A DNA stretch of 64,000 bases from positions 251,837-315,836 of the forward strand of contig CAVRND010000007.1 in the NCBI GenBank assembly GCA_963722495.1, given 5' to 3'. Origin of the DNA: Hyphomicrobium_A sp963722495 (GTDB lineage Bacteria; Pseudomonadota; Alphaproteobacteria; Rhizobiales; Hyphomicrobiaceae). The position numbers and the translations under genes are program-made. Of this stretch, positions 15,630 to 24,868 are shown one piece after another. Under the pieces are notes generated by a model. That model saw only the letters and a program-made list of their open reading frames with translations. It made no database searches and was not told the DNA's origin. Positions within the stretch are counted from its first letter, which is position 1, and the number at the start of each line of letters is the position of its first letter.

Positions 15630-16806
15630 GGTTTTGCGTCGCGCGCCGGTGTTGCGCGCCTTGCGCTGCGCCCGCATCTCGTCGGCCACCTCGTTGAGGT
15701 TGAGCTCGGCAGCGAGCTTGGCGCCCATCTGGTCGGCCAGCACGTGGCGGCGCACCGGCTCGGCCTGGCCGGGTTTCAGATCGAGCAGCTGGAACGGCCC
15801 GTAAGACGTGCGGATGAGGCGGTTCACGTCGACGCCGAGGTGGGCGAGGATGCGGCGCACCTCGCGGTTCTTGCCCTCGCGCAGGCCGACGCTGATCCAC
15901 GTGTTGGCGCCCTGCACGCTGTCGACGCTGGCTTCGATCGGCCCATAGCGCACGCCCTTCGATCTCGATGCCGTCCTTCAGCTTGTCGAGATCGGCCTGC
16001 TGCACGCGGCCATGCGCCCGCACCCGGTAGCGGCGCAGCCAGCCGGTGGCCGGCAGCTCCATGTGACGGGCGAGCGCGCCGTGGTTGGTGAGCAGCAGCA
16101 GGCCTTCGCTGTTGAAGTCGAGCCGGCCGACGGAGATGACGCGCGGCAGCTCTTCGGGAAGGTTGTCGAACACGGTGGGACGGCCCTGCGGGTCCGCGTG
16201 CGTGGTGACGAGCCCGCGCGGTTTGTAGTAGCGCCACAGCTGCGGCGGCTCGGCGGTCGGCAGCGGCTTGCCGTCGATCAGCACCTTGTCTTTCGACGAC
16301 ACCTCGAAGGCGGGCGTGGTCAGCACCTTGCCGTTGACGTTGACGCGGCCCTGCTCGATCCAGCGCTCGGCCTCGCGGCGCGAGCATAGCCCGGCGCGCG
16401 CCATCGCCTTGGCGATGCGCAGCGGCTCGTCGGGACCGGCCTTCGGGGCTTCCGGCGCCGGTCGCCGCCCCGGGGTGCCGCCTGGCCTGGCGACCAGTTT
16501 GCGGCCCGGCTTGACGCGCAGTTGTCCCCGCGGGGCGCCGGAGGGCTTACTTTCCGGCTTGGCATACGGCTTCCCGGCGGGGGCGCCGCCACGTTCGTCC
16601 TTGTCGCGCGGCTTGCCCGCCGCATGCCCGCCCCCATGGCCACCCGGGCGGGGCCGCTTGCCATGCGGCTTGCCGCCCTGCTTATTGGCCGCCGCAGCGC
16701 CCGGCTTGCCGGCGTGCTTGCCGCCCTGGCGGCCGCCTGGCCTCTCACCCGGTCTGTCTCCGGGCCGGCGCGGGCGTACTCGTTTCGTCGGTCGTTCAGG
16801 GGGCAT
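15626..16806 (-). CDS. rluB: 23S rRNA pseudouridine synthase, RluB type, two frame changes
   Basis: RsuA/RluB-family enzyme. An S4 domain (RIAKAMARAGLCSRREAERW) follows a basic, Gly/Pro/Lys/Arg-rich extension of about 125 residues. The catalytic block has ISVGRLDFNSEGLLLLTNHG with the essential Asp, then the frame moves near 15955 to VRYGPIEASVDSV and GKNREVRRILAHLG. ATG 16806 (MPPERPTKRVRPR) starts the gene. The expected stop is TGA at 15626-15628 overlapping the rsmD ATG, but it lies in the third frame, so as written the reading continues into rsmD. The 1181-base span equals 393 codons plus two bases, consistent with two single-base insertions. Divergent from tadA. Confidence 0.85.
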
Positions 16807-16839
16807 GGTTTTATCGGTTGTGGTTGGATTGAGCCCCTT

Positions 16840-17299
16840 ATGACACCGCACGGCGATCAGAGCCACATGCTGCGCGCGCTATCCGAAGCGGAAGCGGCGG
16901 GCGGCGCGTGGCGAGGTGCCGATCGGCGCCGTGATTGTTGGCCCGGACGGGGCGTTTCTGGCCGCCGCGGGCAACCGGACGCGGGAGCTGAACGATCCGA
17001 CGGCGCACGCCGAGCTGCTGGTCATCAGGGGCGCCTGCGCGCGCCTTGGCGCCGAGCGGCTGACCGGGTGCGATCTCTATGTAACCCTGGAGCCGTGCCC
17101 GATGTGCGCCGCCGCCATCTCGTTCGCGCGCATCCGGCGGCTCTACTACGGCGCAGCCGATCCCAAGGGCGGCGGCGTCGAGCACGGCGCCCGCATCTTC
17201 AGCCAGCCGACCTGCCACCACGCACCGGATATCTATCCCGGCATCGGCGAAGCCCGCGCCGCCGAGCTGCTGCGCAGGTTCTTCAAGGACCGGCGCTAG
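16840..17299 (+). CDS. tadA: tRNA-specific adenosine deaminase TadA, one frameshift
   Basis: Deaminates A34 of tRNA-Arg to inosine. The zinc motifs are clear: HAE in DPTAHAELLVI and PCPMC in LEPCPMCAAAISFARI. Frame 1 from ATG 16840 encodes MTPHGDQSHMLRALSEAEAA; near 16905 frame 2 takes over with GEVPIGAVIVGPDG to the end (LLRRFFKDRR). Total about 152 residues, normal for the family. The gene is essential in most bacteria, so the break is probably a base error. Its last 4 bases overlap the convergent patatin gene. Confidence 0.9.
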
Positions 17300-18294
17300 G
17301 GCTTTGCGATGCGCGAGCGTTTGAGCAGCGGGCGGCGTTTGCTGCGCGGCGCGGAAAGCTCGCGCGGCGGCTCGTGCGCCTCCAGCGGACGCAGCGTCTC
17401 GGCTTCGAGCATGCGCGTCAGCTGCGCCTTGACGCGCTCCTTGGCCGGCTCGGCGGCGGCGAGAATTTCGTCGACCTTGAGAAAGTCGAGGATCTGGAAG
17501 CGGCTGGTGCCGGCGTCGATGTAGAGATCGGGATGCCGGTGGCGCAGCTTCTCGCGAATGATGGTGCGCTCGAAGATGAAGTTGCTGGCGAACAGCGTCT
17601 CCCAGGCCTTCGGCATCTCGCCGCCCGGGCGGCGCACGGGCGCGCCGCTGGCATCGACGGCAACCGTCAGATCGGCATCGTTGTTGATGAGGTCGAACGG
17701 CAGCGGATTGACGAGGCCGCCGTCGATCAGCACGCGGCCTTCGAACTGCACCGGCTGGAACAGGACCGGCAGCGCCATGCTGGCGGCGATCGCCTGGCGC
17801 AACGGGCCCGACGAGAACACGACCGCCTCCTGCGCGTAGAAGTCGGAAGCGACGACCTTCAGCTTCGTCGTCAGGCCCTCGAAGTCACGCGGCATCTGCG
17901 GCGGCAGGATGATGTCGAGCAGCCGCTCGGGCGCCAGCAGGGCCGGGCGCGGGGCGAGTGCGCCGAAGATGCCGCCGGAGGCGCGCACGCGTGCCGAATA
18001 AAGATCGCGCACCAGGTCGAGGCGCTTTCTCAGCACCTCGTACGTGTGGGCACGGATCTGCTTGCCGCTGAGGCCGGCGGCATAGGCGGCAGCAAATATG
18101 GCGCCGATGGACGTGCCGGCGATGATCTTGGGCCGCAGGCCGAGCTCGTCGAAGGCTTCCAGCACCGGGATGTGGGCGAGCCCGCGCGCGCCGCCGCCGC
18201 CGAGCGCCAGCGCGATGCTGGGGCCGCCCGTGCGCGTTGCGGGCGCCGCGGGGCTCGCAGTAGCGGGGCTGACGGGGACGGGCTTCATGCTCAT
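17296..18294 (-). CDS. Patatin-like phospholipase family protein
   Basis: 332 residues. The oxyanion motif GGGGARGLAH is followed by the nucleophile motif GTSIG and the catalytic Asp in DGGLVNPLPF, in the RssA/YlbK-type order. After the hydrolase domain come SRFQILDFLKVDEIL and a basic C-terminal tail (APRSKRRPLLKRSRIAKP). The N-terminus is Pro/Ala-rich without a signal peptide, so the protein is probably cytoplasmic or peripheral to the membrane. Substrate unknown; phospholipid or acyl ester hydrolysis is the family activity. Confidence 0.9.
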   Translation of the reverse strand: MSMKPVPVSPATASPAAPATRTGGPSIALALGGGGARGLAHIPVLEAFDELGLRPKIIAGTSIGAIFAAAYAAGLSGKQIRAHTYEVLRKRLDLVRDLYSARVRASGGIFGALAPRPALLAPERLLDIILPPQMPRDFEGLTTKLKVVASDFYAQEAVVFSSGPLRQAIAASMALPVLFQPVQFEGRVLIDGGLVNPLPFDLINNDADLTVAVDASGAPVRRPGGEMPKAWETLFASNFIFERTIIREKLRHRHPDLYIDAGTSRFQILDFLKVDEILAAAEPAKERVKAQLTRMLEAETLRPLEAHEPPRELSAPRSKRRPLLKRSRIAKP

Positions 18295-18345
18295 CGGGGG
18301 CTTCGGGCGGGTCCTTGGACGACGGTGCAGCTTAGATGGGGAACA

Positions 18346-19671
18346 TTATCGCCGTTTGATGGTCGGAGCACGGCTCGCCGGGTTGGCTTCGGCAGCGGCC
18401 TTTTCGCGCTCGATCGCCCGCCAGCCGATGTCGCGGCGGTAGAAACCGCCCGGCCAATCGATGCGGCCGGCGGCTTCGTAGGCGCGGGCCTGTGCCTCGG
18501 CGACCGTTCTGCCGCGCGCGGTGACGTTCAGCACCCGGCCACCCTGCGCCAGCAGACGGTCTCCTTCTCGGCGCGTCCCGGCGTGGAAGATCTGCACGCC
18601 CTCGACTGCCGCGGCTGCGTCGACGCCTCTGATTTCGCTGCCGATCTCGGGCGAGCCCGGATAGCCGTTGGCGGCCAGCACGACGGTGAGCGCCGCGTCG
18701 TCGTGCCAGCGCAGATCGACGGTATCGAGCGTGCCGTCCACCGAGGCGAGCAGCGCGGGCAGCAGGTCCGACTGCAGGCGCATCATCAGCACCTGCGTTT
18801 CCGGGTCGCCGAAGCGCGCGTTGTATTCGATCAGCTTCGGGCCGTCGGCGGTGATCATCAGGCCGGCGAACAGCACGCCCTTGAACGGCGTGCCGCGCTT
18901 TTGCATGGCCGCCACGGTCGGCTCGACGATCTCGTGCATGGTGCGGTCGATCATTTCCGGCGTCATGACGGCGGCCGGCGAGTAGGCGCCCATGCCGCCC
19001 GTGTTGGGGCCCGTGTCGCCGTCACCAACGCGCTTGTGATCCTGCGCGGCGACGAGCGCCAGCGCATGCTTGCCGTCGACGAGGGCAAAGAAGCTCGCTT
19101 CCTCGCCTTCGAGGAATTCCTCGACGACGACCTCGCTGCCGGCTTTGCCGAAGGCGCCGGCGAAGCACGCGTCAATCGCCGCCTCGGCGTCAGCGCGCGT
19201 CGTGGCAATGGTGACGCCTTTGCCGGCGGCGAGACCGTCCGCCTTGACGACGATGGGCAACTTTTGCCCGGCCAGATACGCCTTGGCACTCGGGGCGTCC
19301 GTGAAGCGGCCATAGGCCGCGGTCGGAATATCGAACTCGGCGCACAAATCCTTGGTGAAGCCCTTCGAGCCTTCGAGCTGCGCCGCCGCCATTTTGGGCC
19401 CGAAGCACTTGATCCCGGCCGTCGTGAGATCATCTACCAATCCTGCGACCAGCGGCGCCTCCGGTCCGACGACGACAAGATCGATCGAGTTATCGGCGCA
19501 GAAGCGTATCACGGCAGTATGGTCGGCCACCGCGACGGGGACGCACTCGGCGACCTCCGCAATTCCGCCGTTCCCGGGCGCACAATAGAGCTTCGTTAAC
19601 AGCGGGCTGGCACTCAGCTTCCAGGCGAGCGCGTGCTCGCGGCCGCCGGAGCCGATGAGGAGTACGTTCAT
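18346..19671 (-). CDS. purD: Phosphoribosylamine-glycine ligase
   Basis: Second enzyme of de novo purine synthesis: phosphoribosylamine plus glycine and ATP gives GAR. 441 residues from ATG 19671 (MNVLLIGSGGREHALAWKL). The ATP-grasp motifs are present (PIVVKADGLAAGKGVTIA, VVVEEFLEGEEASFFAL, LIEYNARFGDPETQ). An upstream start 22 codons earlier adds only unconserved residues. Complete and uninterrupted; divergent from xseA. Confidence 0.96.
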   Translation of the reverse strand: MNVLLIGSGGREHALAWKLSASPLLTKLYCAPGNGGIAEVAECVPVAVADHTAVIRFCADNSIDLVVVGPEAPLVAGLVDDLTTAGIKCFGPKMAAAQLEGSKGFTKDLCAEFDIPTAAYGRFTDAPSAKAYLAGQKLPIVVKADGLAAGKGVTIATTRADAEAAIDACFAGAFGKAGSEVVVEEFLEGEEASFFALVDGKHALALVAAQDHKRVGDGDTGPNTGGMGAYSPAAVMTPEMIDRTMHEIVEPTVAAMQKRGTPFKGVLFAGLMITADGPKLIEYNARFGDPETQVLMMRLQSDLLPALLASVDGTLDTVDLRWHDDAALTVVLAANGYPGSPEIGSEIRGVDAAAAVEGVQIFHAGTRREGDRLLAQGGRVLNVTARGRTVAEAQARAYEAAGRIDWPGGFYRRDIGWRAIEREKAAAEANPASRAPTIKRR

Positions 19672-19776
19672 CGCTGCAGATCTCTCGAAAGCTAGGGGAC
19701 TTTCGCTACGCCGGACGCCGGTCGGGCGCGGTCTCATGTATCATCGAATCGTAAGGCCACAAACGGGCAAGCACGC

Positions 19777-21276
19777 TTGAACCAACCTGCACCACAGCCC
19801 CAGTCCGGGGCGCAGTCCGGCGGCAATGTCGCCGAGTTTTCCGTCTCCGAGCTTTCGGGCGCCATCAAGCGCGCGTTGGAGGAGGGATTCGGCTACGTGC
19901 GCCTGCGCGGAGAGATCTCCGGCTTTCGTGGCGCGCACGCCTCCGGCCACTGCTACTTCGGCTTGAAGGACGACAAGGCGAAGATCGATGCCGTCATCTG
20001 GAAGATGACCTACGGGCGCCTGAAGGTGAAGCCCGAGGAAGGCATGGAGGTCATCGTCCAGGGCCGCGTGACGAGCTATCCGGGCTCGTCGAAGTATCAG
20101 ATCGTCATCGAGAGCCTGGAGCCGGCGGGGCTCGGGGCGCTGATGGCGCTCTTGGAAGAGCGCAAGCGCAAGTTCACTGCCGAAGGTCTATTCGCCGAGG
20201 AGCGCAAGAAGGCGCGGCCGTATCTGCCGCAGCTGGTCGGCATCATCACCTCGCCGACCGGCGCCGTCATCCGCGACATGCTGCACGGCTTCGCCGAGCG
20301 CTTCCCGACGCGCGTCATCGTGTGGCCGGTGCGCGTGCAGGGCGACACGTGCGCGGCCGAGGTCGCTGCCGCGATCAACGGCTTCAATGCCATCCAGCCG
20401 GGTGGCCGCATCGCCCGTCCCGACGTGCTCATCGTCGCGCGCGGCGGCGGCAGCCTCGAGGACCTGTGGGGCTTCAACGAGGAGATCGTCGTGCGCGCCG
20501 TGGCGGCGAGCCGCATTCCCATCATCTCCGCCGTCGGCCACGAGACCGACTGGACGCTGATCGACCTCGTCGCCGACGCGCGCGCTCCGACCCCAACCAA
20601 AGCCGCCGAATGGGCGGTGCCGAAGTTCGCCGAGCTGGCCGAGAACACGAGCAAGTGCGGCTCGCGCCTGACGACGGCGGCGCGGCGCATGTTGCAGCAA
20701 TCGCGCGCGCATCTCAAAGCCGCCACGCGCGGTCTGCCGCGCCTGGAGGACGTGCTCGCCTTGCCGCGCCAGCGTTTCGACGCCTGCGAGAAGCGGCTCG
20801 GACGTGCGCTGCTCGCCAACGCCCGCGCTCATCACACACGCTATGCGCGCGTCTCCGCGCGCCTGCGCCCGACGCCAATCATGCACCGCATCGCGGTATG
20901 CGGTGAGCGCGCCGGTGTGCTGCACGCGCGTGCAGCGCAGGCGTTGCGCAATGGTCTCGTCGCGCGCCGGCGTCAGCTGGAAGGCTACGACAAGTTGCTC
21001 GGCACGCTCAGCTATCAAAGCGTGTTGCAGCGCGGTTTCGCCTTGGTGCGCGATGCCGACGGACGCGCCGTGCGTTCGGCAATAGCCGTGCAACCGGGCG
21101 ATCGCCTCGACCTCGAGTTTGGCGACGGCCGTGTCGAGGCGGAGGCGCTGAACGTCAGCGGCGGCGATCCCAAAAGGGCTGCGCCGACTTCCGTCAAGGG
21201 CTCCGCATCGCCGCCGCCGGCTGGTGTGCGCCGCACGCGTGGGCGCGGCGGCAGCAGCCAAGGCTCCCTCTTTTAG
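19777..21276 (+). CDS. xseA: Exodeoxyribonuclease VII large subunit
   Basis: 499 residues from a TTG at 19777, the first start in a frame that reads straight into the OB-fold (AEFSVSELSGAIKRALEEGFGYVRLRGEISG). The nuclease core shows the conserved LIVARGGGSLEDLWGFNEE and SAVGHETDWTLIDLVADARAPTPT. A long helical region and a C-terminal domain (SYQSVLQRGFALVRDADG) follow. Degrades single-stranded DNA with XseB in repair. The low-complexity tail (PPPAGVRRTRGRGGSSQGSLF) is common in relatives. Intact. Confidence 0.95.
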   Translation: MNQPAPQPQSGAQSGGNVAEFSVSELSGAIKRALEEGFGYVRLRGEISGFRGAHASGHCYFGLKDDKAKIDAVIWKMTYGRLKVKPEEGMEVIVQGRVTSYPGSSKYQIVIESLEPAGLGALMALLEERKRKFTAEGLFAEERKKARPYLPQLVGIITSPTGAVIRDMLHGFAERFPTRVIVWPVRVQGDTCAAEVAAAINGFNAIQPGGRIARPDVLIVARGGGSLEDLWGFNEEIVVRAVAASRIPIISAVGHETDWTLIDLVADARAPTPTKAAEWAVPKFAELAENTSKCGSRLTTAARRMLQQSRAHLKAATRGLPRLEDVLALPRQRFDACEKRLGRALLANARAHHTRYARVSARLRPTPIMHRIAVCGERAGVLHARAAQALRNGLVARRRQLEGYDKLLGTLSYQSVLQRGFALVRDADGRAVRSAIAVQPGDRLDLEFGDGRVEAEALNVSGGDPKRAAPTSVKGSASPPPAGVRRTRGRGGSSQGSLF

Positions 21277-21353
21277 GCTTGAAGGCCGTGCGAGCGCTTG
21301 ACGCGCCTCGCGCGATTGGCATTGTGGCTGGCTGACATCGGCAAGAGACGCGC

Positions 21354-21602
21354 ATGAATCGGATCGACAGATTCTTCGGCCTGCGGGGCGAGGCGAAAGT
21401 GAAGTTCCTTAACGGGGAGTTTCAGGTGCTTTCGCCTGGCGACTTCGTGCGCTGTGCGGTGACCGGCGAGCCGATCATGCTGCCGGATCTGCGATATTGG
21501 AGCGTCGAGCTGCAAGAGGCGTATGCGACGACCGAGGTCTCGATGCAGCGATATTTGCAGATGCGCGAGAGGCTTGCGCGCGAGAGCGAAGAAGAGCTTT
21601 AG
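21354..21602 (+). CDS. DUF2093 domain-containing protein
   Basis: 82 residues, soluble. It contains the DUF2093 core: AKVKFLNGEFQVLSPGDFV, CAVTGEPIMLPDLRYWSV and QEAYA. This small alphaproteobacterial family is usually found beside lpxK and waaA, as here: lpxK ends 4 bases inside its 3' end on the other strand. Molecular role unknown; its genomic company suggests a link to lipid A metabolism, which is inference. Confidence 0.85.
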   Translation: MNRIDRFFGLRGEAKVKFLNGEFQVLSPGDFVRCAVTGEPIMLPDLRYWSVELQEAYATTEVSMQRYLQMRERLARESEEEL

Positions 21603-22661
21603 CGCTGCGGGGGCGGTCGATGCCGCCGCGATGTGACCTGTAGCGCCGCTTCGATCAGCGAGCTGAGGCGATCGAGGTCGTGCGCTTCGAATGTCATCTC
21701 GATCGGCAGCGTGCGCGCTTGCTCGGCGAGCTCGGCCAGCGCGGGATCCCCCGTCAGCCGAACGAAATCCTTCTCCGTGGTGACGAGCTGCGCACCGCTG
21801 GCCCGCGCCAGCGCCACGAGCTTTTCCCCGTCGGCGCGCGTGAAGGCATGGTGATCGGGGAAGGACACGCTTTCGAGCAGCTTGCCGCCGAGCTTTTCGA
21901 GCAAGCGGTAGAAGCGCTTCGGATTGGCGATGCCTGCGAAGGCTACGAGCGGCTTCAGCGGAACCCACGACGTGTCGCCGCGCGGCGCGGTGCGTGACAC
22001 GAGTACCGGCCCGGGAAAGCCCCGCTTCAGCACCGCAAGCACGCTACGCTCGTCGGCCGCGTCCGGCGGATCGCGCACGACAATGGCGTCAACGAGGCCG
22101 ATCTGGAACTCCAGCGGTGCACGTAGTGGGCCGGCGGGGATGACCTCGCCGTTGCCGATGCCGCGTTTGCCGTCGACCAGCGGCGATCGTCAGGTCTTTG
22201 GCGACGGCCGCGTTCTGCAGGCCGTCGTCCATGATGACGACGCTCGGGTCGCGGCCGCGCGTCTCGATGGCGATGATGCCGGCACGCCGGTCGCGCGCCA
22301 CGACGGTCGGTGCCACGCTGGTCAGCAACAGCGGCTCGTCGCCGTACAACTTCGCAGCGGACGGGCCGTCATCGACCCACGCCGGCCCCGCGGTGCTCCC
22401 GCCATAGCCGCGCGTCAGGAACACGGGCCGCTCGCCGCGCGCGATCAGCTGGCGGGCGATGAACAGCGACAGCGGCGTCTTGCCCGTGCCGCCGGCCGTG
22501 AAATTGCCGACGCAGATGACGGGCAGGCGCGAGCGATAGGGATGTTGCTTTCGATAGCGGCGCTCGGCGATCCAGCCGTACAGCCGGCCGAGTGGCGCGA
22601 GCGCGCGCTGGCGGACATCGTCCGCGCCGCCATACCACCATGACGGCTCATCAAGACGCAC
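21599..22661 (-). CDS. lpxK: Tetraacyldisaccharide 4'-kinase LpxK, one frameshift
   Basis: Phosphorylates the 4' position of the lipid A disaccharide at the inner membrane. From ATG 22661 the first frame gives WWYGG, RSRLPVICVGNFTAGGTGKT (Walker A), the RGYGGS motif and VVIMDDGLQNAAVAKDLTI. Near 22180 the reading shifts to another frame with FAGIANPKRFYRLLEKLGG, FPDHHAFTRADGEKL and LVTTEKDFVRL, which are typical C-terminal motifs. About 350 residues in total. It overlaps the end of waaA by 11 bases, so the two are coupled. A base error near 22180 is likely because the enzyme is normally essential. Confidence 0.9.
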
Positions 22662-23908
22662 GCTTCAATCTTTCATCGGGAAGATAGCGCAGCAGTGCCG
22701 CGACCGTCTTGTCGAGCGCGCCCGATAGCGTCGCCAGCGCCTGCGTGGCGCCCGAGCGCATGCGCTGCAACTCGGCAGGGTTGTCGAGCAGCTTGGTGAC
22801 GGCGGCGGCGATGTCGGCGGCCGATCTCACCTCGATGACGCCATCGTGACGCAACAGCGTGCGGTAGGCGTCGCGGAAGTTCTGCCAGTGCGGCCCGGTG
22901 AGCACGGCCACGCCGTGGCGCACGGCTTCGATGGGGTTCTGGCCGCCGCGGTCGATCAGCGAGCCGCCGATGAAGGCGACTGGCGATAGCGCGTAGAGCG
23001 TGCCGAGCTCGCCGATGGTGTCGGCGATGTAGATGTCGGTGCGCGGTCCGGGCACGGCGCCGAGCGAGCGCTGCGCCACGGTGAAGCCGAGGTTCTTGAG
23101 CATCTCGGCCAGCGCCGTGCCGCGCTCGGGATGGCGCGGCGCGATGATGGTGCACAGGTTCTCGAAGTTGCGCGTCAGCGCACGATGCGCGGCCGCGACC
23201 GGCTCCTCCTCGCCCTCGTGCGTGCTGGCGGCAGTGAACACCGGACGTCCTCCAAGCGCGGCCTTGAGGCGCTCCAGCTCGTTGAGGTCGATGGGCGGCG
23301 GCGGCGCGTCGATCTTCAGGTTGCCGACCGAGCAGGACGTTGCGGGCGCCAAGCGCCGAGAAGCCGAGCGCCAGGCGCTCGTTCTGCGCCAGCACGACGC
23401 TGAAGCGGCCGAACAGCGGCACGGCGGTCGACTTGTTGCGCTGCCAGCGCCGTCGGCTGCGGTGCGACAGGCGCCCGTTGACGAGCGCGATGGGGATATT
23501 GCGCGCCGCCGTCTCGAGGATCAGCGAGGGCCAGATCTCCAATTCGGTGAACACCGCCAGATCGGGCTGCCAATGGGCGAGGAAGCGCGCGGCATACTCG
23601 GGGGCATCAAGCGGCACGTACTGATGCACGGCGCTCGGGCCGAGGCGCCGTTCGGCCAGCCCGGCGGAAGTCACGGTGCCGGTGGTCAGCAGGAAACTGA
23701 GGTCGGGCCGAACGTTGCTCAGCGCTTCGATCACGGGCAGCACGGCGTTGGTCTCGCCGACGCTCGCCGCGTGCACCCAGCACACCACGCCGTTGGGACG
23801 CGCGATGTTTGCCTGCCCGAGGCGTTCGCCGCGCCGGCGGCCGTCCTCCTTGCCGCTGCGCTGGCGGATCTTGAGGATCAGCGGCGCGATCGGGCGCAGT
23901 AGGCTCAT
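22651..23908 (-). CDS. waaA: 3-deoxy-D-manno-octulosonic acid transferase, one frameshift
   Basis: Adds Kdo residues to lipid A precursor at the inner membrane. The first frame from 23908 covers PLILKIRQRSGKEDG, CWVHAASVGETNAVLPVI (catalytic Glu), ELEIWPSLI and LVNGRLSHRSRRRW. Near 23338 the second frame continues with SVGNLKIDAPPPP, GRPVFTAASTHEGEEE, APRHPERG and FIGGSLIDRGGQNPIE. About 420 residues. The in-frame stretch before ATG 23908 (DPDFRLKAYRTG) looks like family N-terminus, so the real start may be about 20 codons upstream, where no start codon is visible. Member of the lpxK-waaA-DUF374 run. Confidence 0.9.
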
Positions 23909-24683
23909 GCCCGTGCGGTAGGCCTTGAGGCGGAAATCGGGGTCGGCGGGTGGCGCCGTCGGATCTTCGAGGTTCGAGCGGCGTTGCCCGCTTTACGTCG
24001 GCGCCGACGATCTCGTAGGCGCGCGCGGTTACGGCGTTCAGCGCCCGCTCGAGCTGTTGGCGCGCAAACTCGAGCTCCGCTTCGCCGGCGTCGGGCGCCA
24101 CCCAGATGGGATCGCCGGCGACGTAGGCGAGCTTGGAGCCCGGCAGATTGATCGTCATGCGGCTCCAGGTATTGAGCGCGCGAAAGCGCGACGTCGCGGC
24201 GGCGCACGGCACGATCGGCCGGCCGGAGAGCCGCGCCATCATGACGATGCCGATGCCGGCGTGCCGGGCTGGACCGGGCGGCACGTCGGCGGTCATGACG
24301 ATGGAGTAGCCGTCCTTGAGGTAGCGCACGGCCTGGCGCAGCGCGTATGCGCCGCCGCGGTCCTTCTTGCGTCCGCCGGCGCCGGCGCCGCGAATCAGCT
24401 CGACGCCGAATTTCGCCATGGCCGCGCCGATCAGCTCGGCGTCGCCGTGGCGGGCGACCATGGCCGCGACCTTAGTCTCGGGCGAGGGGCGGAAGCCGGC
24501 GGTCATCATGAACTGGCCGTGCCAGGTGGCGACGATGAGGGGATGGTCGGCGGCGAGGCGGGCCAGCGCGTCCCCGGGCTCGTAAACGACGCGCGAGGTT
24601 CGCCGCACCAGGGAAATCATGCCGGCAAGCGCGCTGCCGGCGAGGCGATTGAGCTTACGTGTGGTCTCAGGCGAACGTGCCAT
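23905..24683 (-). CDS. Lysophospholipid acyltransferase family protein (DUF374)
   Basis: About 230-235 conserved residues. LIVATWHGQFMM holds the acyltransferase HxxxD-like region of DUF374; MVARHGDAELIGAAMAKFGVE, RGGAYALRQAVRYLKDGYSI and TADVPPGPARHAGIGIVMMA follow in family order. ATG 24683 (MARSPETTRK) is preferred to a TTG two codons earlier. The original frame stays open past the domain into waaA; a stop in another frame near 23905 or 23993 would end it at normal length, so one extra base near 23990 is suspected and the 3' limit is uncertain. In this setting it probably acts on lipid A or a phospholipid. Confidence 0.8.
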
Positions 24684-24719
24684 CCTCAAGGGTGCCCCGG
24701 CGCCAGATCGCCTCTCGAA

Positions 24720-24746
24720 GCAAGTGGTGTTGCGCGAACCACTTGC
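24720..24746. promoter_or_regulatory. Perfect 9-bp inverted repeat between divergent genes
   Basis: gcaagtggt (24720-24728) and accacttgc (24738-24746) are exact reverse complements separated by 9 bases. They lie in the 185-bp space between the divergent DUF374 gene and the tyrosine phosphatase gene, where both promoters must be. The symmetry suits an operator or a 5' hairpin; no regulator is known. Confidence 0.4.
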
Positions 24747-24868
24747 AGCTGGTTCCTATAGCGAATATTTAGCGATAGCAAACTGGGACGTTCGGGCACA
24801 CACCGTCAAATTTGCCGGAGTTCCAGCTTGCGGCGCACGCCCGAAACCCTAAAAATCAGCGGACTTTG

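Noticed and set aside
15626..15632. A genuine RluB-RsmD fusion protein
   Set aside because: The ATGA overlap one frame over and the length remainders point to inserted bases. Normal separate genes are the simpler reading.
16522..19599. A 1025-codon open frame on the plus strand
   Set aside because: It covers rluB, tadA, the patatin and purD, which are all recognisable in other frames or on the other strand. Long empty frames are expected opposite G+C-rich genes, and its translation is Arg-rich and without motifs.
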